From: an uncultured Clostridia bacterium
Lineage (GTDB): Bacteria > Bacillota > Clostridia > Christensenellales > Borkfalkiaceae
Direction of reading: 5' to 3'
Assembly: GCA_947088135.1 (NCBI GenBank)
Contig: CAMUFJ010000007.1
Coordinates: 5,837-69,836, forward strand
Length of the DNA stretch: 64,000 nucleotides
Shown: one piece after another, positions 20,701 to 29,700 of the stretch
How positions within the stretch are numbered: the stretch's first letter is position 1
How the letters are laid out: each line of letters begins with the position of its first letter
Translations under genes and position numbers: made by a program
The notes under the pieces: generated by a model
Database searches by the model: none
Seen by the model: only the letters and a program-made list of their open reading frames with translations
What the model was told of the DNA's origin: nothing

Positions 20701-23700
20701 ATTCGACCAAGATGTCCATCGGCGACCTGCCCGAGGGCGTAAAACTTACCGAAAACGGTTTCGTCGCAACGCACGCGGGCACTTATACGGTTACTTTCAC
20801 CCCCGGTTCGGACTATTGCTGGACGAACGGCACGGTATCTCCTTATCAAGTAAACGGGGTGATCGCGCCCAAGCCCGTAGAGCTTTCCTGGACGAATTCG
20901 GAATACACCTACGACGGGAACCCGCACAAACCGGACGCCGAGGTCGTTAATCTTGTCGCGGGCGACGAATGCAGCGTCACCGTGGCGGAGGAAAAGACCA
21001 ACGCGGGTACTTATACGGCAACCGCTAGCGCGCTTTCAAACACCGATTATACGCTCGAAAACGGCAAGAATATCACGCACGAGTTCGTCATTCATAAAGC
21101 GCCAATGACGCTTACGTTTAAGACGACGGCGGCGGTCTACAAGCAAGCGCTTACCCTGTCGCTCGACGGAAACGTCGAAGGCGGTACGGTCGCATACACC
21201 GTTGAAAACATGACGGGAAAGGGCGAGATTCAGGGTGCAGACGTGCTCATGCCTACTTGGGTGGGCGAAGTGAAGGTCACGGCAAACGTGACGGAAACGA
21301 CCAACTATCTTGCGGGCACGGTGAGCGAGGTATTCACGATCGAGCAGGCGGAAGCTCCCTTGGAGCTTGCCGTTAAGGAAGCGAGCTACGGCACTCCGCT
21401 TACCCTTACCGTTACCGATTACGGAGAGGTGGGCGCGCTCGCCTTCACCGTGGAGGAAAACAAGACGGGCGAGGGCGAAATCGCCGTCGGCACTGCCGTG
21501 TTTAAACCCCTCTCGGTGGGTACGGTAGATATCCGCGTCACCGCCTCGGCAACTCATAATTATAAGGAAACGAGCGTCGTCAACACGATTACGGTGAAAC
21601 CGCGCGTCGTTACGCTCGCTTGGTCGGATCTGGAATTCGTATACGACGGCGAATCGCACTGCGCGGCAGCGGAGATCACCAACCTCATAGAGGGCGACGA
21701 ATGCAACTTGCAGGTTGCCGGCGCGCAAGTAAACGCGGGTACTTACAACGCTACCGCAAAGAGCGTAGATAACAAGAACTATACGCTCGAAGGGGCGGAG
21801 GAAACGGTCAAGGAATTCGTCATTCACAAGGCGAATATTTCTCCCGTCGTCAACACGGCGGAAATCGTGTTCAAAAAGGAACAGCAACTCGACGTCGACG
21901 GCAATCTCGGCGCGGGAAGCGTGAAGCTTACCGTTTTGGCGGGCGGTACGGGAAATGCGACCGCCTCGGGCGATAAAATCAAGGGTACTTGGGTCGGCAC
22001 GGTCGAGGTGCAGGTGGAAATCGGGGAAACCCAAAACTATCTCGGCGCGACGCTCACCGTCAGCATCGAGGTAACGCCCGCCGATCCCGAAATCGAACTT
22101 GCAACCAAGGAAGCCGTTTACGGAACGGCGCTTCGGCTCACCGTTTCGGGCAACGAAGAGAACGGCGCGGTTCACTATGCGCTCGCGGACGGCGAAACCA
22201 AAGCGAGCATTTCGGGCGATACGCTCACCCCGCATTCCGTCGGCGAAGTGACGGTAAACATCTACGTAGAACCCACGCACAACTATAAGGAGGGCAATTT
22301 CACGGCGGTTGTTACCGTGAAGCCCCGTCCCGTTACCGTTATTTGGACGAAGCTCGAATTCGACTACGACGGCAACGAGCACGTTCCCGAAGCGACCATT
22401 ACGGGACTTGTGGAGGGGGATACCTGTTCGGTGATCGTCCTCGGCGCGCAGGTCAACGCGGGCACGCATACCGCAATGGCGGATTCGCTCGGCAATCCCA
22501 ATTATACGCTCATCGGCGGCACGGACGTGAACACCAAGTTCACCGTTAAGCCCCGCGCCGTAACGCTGAGCTGGAACGATCCCGACTTCACCTATAACGG
22601 CGAGATGCAGACGCCTACGGCGACCGTGACCAACCTCATCGGCACGGACGAATGCACCGTAACGGTTCTGGGGACCAAGGACGCGGGCACCAATCTTACC
22701 GCTATGGCAACGGGGCTTTCCAACGCCAACTATACGTTAGACGGCGGAAGCAATCTCGTAACGACTTATGCGATCAAACCCTTGTCCGTCGAACTCGAAT
22801 GGACGGACACCGAGCTCGTCTATAATGCGGCGGAGCAAAAGCCCACCGCAACGGTGAAGAATCTTTGCGGAAGCGACAAGTGCGAGATCGTCGTGATCGG
22901 CGCGCAGACCAACGTGGGCGAATATACCGCAACGGCGTTCGGCGTTACAAATCCCAACTATACGCTCGAAGGCGGAAAAAATCTTTCCACCCCGTACAAG
23001 ATCGTACGCGCGCCCATCACCGTTACGCTTGTCGACAACGTGCTCGTTTACGGCACGGAGGCGACGCTCGCGGTGGAAGGCAACCTTGGCGAGGGCGCAG
23101 TCACTTTCACCGTTGAGAACGGCACGGGTACGGCTACCGCGAAGGGCAGTTGCATTCTGCCCACCAAGGTGGGTACGATCACCGTCACCGCGACGGTCGA
23201 GCGGACGGCAAACTACGAGGGCGGTTCGGTTACGGCGACCGTCACGATCCAGCCCCGCCGCGTAACGCTTGCGTGGGAAGAGGACATGGAATACGTCTAC
23301 AACGGCGAAGAACAAGCTCCCGTCGCGCGCGTGATCGATCTTTTGGAGGGCGACACATGCGACGTCCGCGTGTCCGGGCATAAAGACGCAGGGCAGAACC
23401 TCACCGCAACGGCGACCTCTCTTTCCAATGAAAACTACACGCTCTTGGGTTGCACGACGCTTACTGCAACGTTTGCGATCGTACCGCTCAAAGCGGAGCT
23501 TGCTTGGAGCAATTTCGAGCTCGTTTACAACGGCAAAGAACAAGCGCCTACGGCTACCGTTTCCAACCTCATCGGAGCGGACAAGTGCGAAGTGACCGTC
23601 GCGGGCGAAACCAACGTCGGAAACGATTTGGTCGCGTCGGCAATCAACCTTTCCAACCCCAACTACACGTTGGAGGGAACAACCAACCTCACGGCGACGT

Positions 23701-26700
23701 TCGCCATTAAACCGCTGGTCGCCGACGTTGTTTGGACGGACACCAAGCTCACCTATAACGCGGAGGAGCAAGCTCCCACCGCAACCGTCGGCAATCTTTG
23801 CGAAGGGGACAGCTGTCTTGTCACCGTGAGCGGCGCGCAGATCAACGCGGGCACTTACACGGCTACCGCATCGTCTTTGTCCAATCCCAACTACACTCTT
23901 ACGGGCGCGACCGACCTTACGACTACGTTCACCATCGAACGGGCGAAGAGAGAAGTATCTCTTGTGGAGTCGGAAACGGTTTACGGCACTTCGCTCACGC
24001 TTACCCTTGCGGGCAACAGCGAAAACGGCAGCGTTTCCTATCAGGTTTCGGGCGGCACGGGTGCGGCGACGATGAGCGGAAGCGTCCTCACGCCCACGCG
24101 TGCGGGCGAAGTCGTGCTCACCGTTACCGTGGGCGAAACGAAGAACTACGAAAAGACGACGGCGACTTTGACCGTGACCGTTAAACCCAAGCCGATCGGA
24201 CTTACTTGGAAAGACAAGGAATTTACCTACGACGGCACGGAAAAGAAGCCGACGGCAACGGCGACGGGGCTCATCGGCAGCGATTCCTGCGACGTAATCG
24301 TGGGCGGCGGACAGACGGACGCGGGCGCATACCTTGCAAACGCTTCCGCGCTCTCGAACTCAAACTATACCTTGGAGGGCGCGACGGATTTGAGCTGTCC
24401 GTTCGTCATCAACAAAGCGAATATCACAGTTACCATTACTTCTACGAGAACGACCTACGGCACGCCGCTTCCTCTCGTATTGGAGGGGAATCTCGGGAAC
24501 GCGGAGGTCGCTTACACCGTAACGGAGGGAACGGGTTCGGGCGTCGTGGACGGCAAGGGCGTGTTCACGGCAACGGGCTTCGGCACCGTTACGATCACGG
24601 CGGTCGTCGCGGAGAGCAAGAACTACTTCGGCGCGACGACTTCGGCGCAGATCGTTATCGACAAGGGTCCCGCTCCCATAGAGCTCGCAACTTCCAACGC
24701 CGTCTACGGTACTCCGCTCGTGCTGGTGCTCAGCGGAGCGGACGAGGAGGGCAAGCTCACCTTTGCCGTACAGGACGGCACGGGCACGGCAACCCTTTCG
24801 GGCAATATCCTGCTTCCCACCAAGGTGGGTACGGTAACGCTCGTCGTGAAGATGTCGGCAACCGATACCTTCGTGGAAACCGTCAAGTCGTTTACCGTTA
24901 CCGTGAAGCCCCGTCCCGTGGAGCTCGTTTGGGAAATGACGGACTTCACTTATAACGGAAAGGAGCAGACGCCCAAGGCTACGGTTATGAATCTCGTGGA
25001 CGGCGATTCCTGCGACGTTACCGTTTCCGGACAGACGGACGCGGGCATGGATCAGCTTGCCACCGCAACGGCAGTTTCCAACGAAAATTATACCTTAGAG
25101 GGAAGCAGTACGGCCTCCACGACGTACGTTATCAAGCAAAAGGTCGTCGGGCTCGATTGGGGCAATACCGAATTTATCTATAACGGCGAGGATCAAGCGC
25201 CTACGCCCGCCGTGACGAATTTGGAGGGCAGCGACGAATGCGAAGTCACCGTCACGGGCGCGCAGACGAACGCGGGCGACTATTTCGCGACCGCCACCGA
25301 GCTTTCCAACTCCAACTATACGTTAGAAGGCACGGATAACGTTTCCTGTTCCTTCCATATCGACCGCTTGAAGATCACGGTGACGATCACTACGACGGAA
25401 ACCGTATTCGGCACCGATCTCAAATTGGAAACGTCGGGCAATCTCGGCGGGGGCGAAGAATCGTTCAGTGTTCAGGACGGTACGGGTTCTGCGGAGATCG
25501 CAGGCGATACCCTTATCCCGAAACGGATCGGTACCGTTCTCGTCACCGTAAGCGTAGGGGAAACCGCAAATACTTACAGCGCGTCGGCGGAGGCGGAAAT
25601 CACCATTAAAAAGGGTACCGTTTCGGTAGACTTTGCAAAGAAGAGCACCGTTTACGGTACTCCTTTGAAGCTCGAACTGACGGGCAACGAAGAAAACGGC
25701 GCTTATCAATACACGATCACCGACGAAACGGGCTCTGCAATGCTGAGCGGAACGGATACGCTCGTACCGCTCAAAGCGGGTACAGTTACCGTGAGAGTCG
25801 TCGTAAACGAAACGACGAACTACGATAGAACGGAGTTCGAAGCGCAGATCACCATCGAAAAGCTGGTCGCGCAGCTCGAATGGACGGAGGGCGTGCTCGT
25901 CTACAACGGCGAAGAGCAAGCTCCCGAAGTGAAGATGGTCAATCTTGTCGGCGAAGATAAGTGCGAGATCGAAGTGAGCGGAGTGAAAAATGCGGGCAAG
26001 AATTTGACCGCGACGGCAGAGAGCCTCTCGAACGAAAACTACACGTTGGAGGGTGCGGAGAATCTCGCCTGCACCTTCGAGATCGCTCCTTTGAAGGTAG
26101 AGCTCGAATGGGGCGAAACCTCGCTCGAATATAACGGCGAGGCGCAGACGCCCGAAATCACCGTGCTCAATTTGCAGGGCGACGATACGGCGGAAGATTG
26201 CGAGCTCACCGTCACGGGCGCGGAAACCGAAGTCGGAAAGGGCTATACGGCAAAGGTCGAAGGCGTCGGCAATCCCAACTACACGATCGAGGGTGCGGAA
26301 AATCTTTCCGTTCCGTTCGAAATCACAAAGGGCACTTTCACTTTCGAGATCATCGCGGGCGAAGCCGTTTACAACGTACCCATGAAGCTTTCCGTTTCGG
26401 GCAACAAGAGCGGCGGCGCGGTGACGTACGAGGTTACGGAAGGCCCCGCCACTCTGTCGGGAGATATCCTTACGCCTACGGGTACCGGCATCACGATCAT
26501 CGTTAAGGCGACCGTTGCGGAAACGGATCACTATTTCGCGGCGGAAGCGGTTATGAACCTGAATGCAGGAAAGGGCATGGCGGAATACGCGCTTGCGGTA
26601 AATACCGTCGTGTACGGGACGGACTTGAAGCTGTCCGTCGTGGACGCGGACGGCAACCTTGCCGAAGGCGAAATCGATTACGAACTTGCGGACGGCGGAA

Positions 26701-29700
26701 CGGGTTCTGCGGAAATCAGCGGTAGTATTCTCACGCCCACGCGTGCGGGCACCGTTACGCTGAAAATCACGGTCGGGGAAACCGAACAGTTTGTGGAAAC
26801 TTTCTTTACGGCCGAGGTCGCGATCACGCCCATGACGGCGGAAATCGCTTGGGAAAAGACGGAGTTCGTCTATAACGGCGACGGTCAAGTTCCCACGGCG
26901 CGTGTCACCAACTTGCTTTCCGCAGATAAGGATAAGGTGGAAGTCGTCGTAGACGGAATGCAGACGGACGCGGGAAGTTATACGGCGACGGCGATTCGTC
27001 TTACGGGCGACAATGCGGTCAACTACGTGCTTTCCGAGAGCGGAAACACCACCGAGTTTAAGATCGACAAGGCGGAAATCAACCCCGTCATCACCCTGTC
27101 CCGCGTGTACTGTCAGATTCCTGCCGAAATCACGCTCGAAGGCAATCTCGGCGACGCGGAAGTCGCATACACCGTCGTAGACGGCGGAACGGGTTCTGCG
27201 GAAATCAGCGGGAGTACCATTACGCCGACCGTCGAGGGTTCGGTCATCGTGAAAGCGGTTGTGGCGGAATCGAAGAACTATTACGGCAAGACGACGCAGG
27301 CGGTCATCGTCATCGAAAAGAAGAAGATCGTGCTCGGGCTTGCCCAAACGGAGGTCGTCTACGGCAATGAGATCACTCTTGTCGTAACGGGCAACGAAGA
27401 GAACGGCGCGGTGAAGTTCTCCGTAGTCAACGATACGGGTTCTGCAACCGTTTCCGAAAGCGGCGTTTTAAAGGGCACGGGCGCAGGCACGGTCAACATT
27501 ATTATTACCGTTGCGGAAACCGACAGCTATCAGTCGTCGAGCGAAACGGTCAAGTTTACCGTTTTGCCCCGTCAAATCGGCGGACTGAGCTGGGCGGTGC
27601 CCGAGCTCGTCTATAACGGCGAAGCGCAAGCGCCCGTTGCGTCGGCTTCGGGGATTTTGAGCGGAGACGAATGCAACGTCACCGTTGCGGGCGGCAAGGT
27701 CAACGCAGGCATTTACGCCGCGGGCACGGCTTACGCATCCGCGCTCTCCAACCCCAACTATACGCTCGGCTCCGTCGGAGGAATCAACGCTCCCGAGTTC
27801 ACGATCGAAAAGGCAGATCCGACCATTACGCTTACTACGCAAAAGGCGACGCTCGGCGTTCCTCTCACCCTCGAAGTGAGCGGAAACGACGGCGAAGGCA
27901 CGGTGAAGTACGAGATCGTAACTTCGGCGGGCGGAACGGGCGCGGCGGTCATCAACGGCGACGAATTCATAGGCACGAAGCTCGGAGAAGTGTACGTGCG
28001 CGCCACCGTGTCGGCTACCGCTAACTACAACGAGGCTTATTGGAACGGTACTGTCACGATCGAAGCTCCCGAGATTCCTTTGGAACTCACCGAAACGGAA
28101 ACGGTTTACGGCGACAACTTGAAGCTCGTCGCCAAGGAGTACGAGGAGGGCGTCGTTTCGTTCAAGCTCGGCGAGGGCGGAACGGGTTCTGCGGAGATCG
28201 TAGGCAATACGCTGATTCCCAAGAGAGCGGGTACTGTCACAGTCATTCTCTCCGTTGGTGCGTCCGACAGTTATCAGGGCGCAACCGAGAATGTCACCGT
28301 TACCATCAAGCCGCGCGCGGTCGGTGTAACTTGGGGCAATTTGTCCTTAGTCTACAACGGCACGGAGCAGGTCGCTTCCGTCACGCTTTCCAACTTAGTC
28401 GAAGGGGATACTTGCGAAGTCACCGTAGGCGGCGCGAGCAGCGACGCGGGCAAGCATACCGCGACGATCACCATGCTGGGCAACGAAAATTATATTCTTG
28501 CTGAGGACGCGGAGAAGAGCAAAGAGTTCGAAATTACGCCCTGTATCGTCGTGCTCGAATGGACGGTCGGCGATTATACCTACAACGGAAAAGAACAAAA
28601 GCCCGACGTGAAAATATTGAATCTGATCGCGGGCGACGAGTGCGAGATCACCGTTACGGGGCAGAAGGACGCTTCGCTCACCGCAAAAGCGACGGCAACC
28701 GAGCTTTCCAACAAGAACTATACGTTAGAGGGCTGTGAAAACGCAACCGTGAACTTCGTCATCAAGCAACGGACGATTAGCGTCGAATGGGGTGAAACGC
28801 AGCTTGTGTACAACGGCAGACCGCAAACGCCCGTGCCTGTTTTAGGCGGGCTTGTGGAGGGCGACGAATGCGAGCTCACCGTTACGGGCGCGCAAAAGGA
28901 CGTCGGTAACAATTACTCTGCAACCGTAGAGGGAGTTCTCAATCCTAACTACGCGCTCGAAAATACAAGTACCACCAAGTACTCCATTAAGCCCTACGAG
29001 CTGGAAATTACGGCGCAAGATCTTGTCAAAGAGTATAACGGCGAGTATCAGAAACCCGATATCTTCGTGACGCCGCTCGACGAGAATGACGACGTGGTGC
29101 TTACGCTCGAAGGCTTGGGCGAATACGGCGAATACAAAGTGGGCAAGTACGAAATCAAGCTTGTTCTCAGCGGTACGGCTAAGGGCAATTATGCCGTTAA
29201 GGAAGGGCAGGAAACGCTTACGTTCGTTATTACGCCCATGGAAATTCCCGTGCTCGTCACGCCCAAAGACGTGACCGTGATTTACGAGGGAGCGCCCATT
29301 ACCGCCGACGACATCGAAGGTTGGTACGTATTGGAATTACAGGGCGCGCTCGCTCCCGCCGATTCCGATCTCACGCCCGAAGAGCTGTTTGCAGGTTTGG
29401 TTTTAAAACCCATTATCAAATCGGGCGAAAACGTCTTGACGGAAATTACCGAAAACGGCATTTATCTGCTTACGCCCGATATTTCGGACGAAGCGGTCGT
29501 CTGCGGGAACTACGCCTTGAAGCTGATCATTGACCCCGACGACGAGTACTGCGATCTGATCGTCAACGGCGAAAGCACCGACGTCATCACGCTGAGAGAT
29601 GAATCGAATTATCAATTTATTACCAAGACGGAAGAGAACGGCGGTAACTATCGGTTTACGTATGCGGAAATGGGTTGGACGCATGGCGATCACGACGTCG

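Noticed and set aside
10695..27842. Long open frames on the minus strand inside the giant gene (up to about 670 codons)
   Set aside because: They arise from the repetitive, codon-biased coding DNA of the plus strand, are Arg/Ala/Val-rich without domains, and lack ribosome-binding sites or signal peptides.
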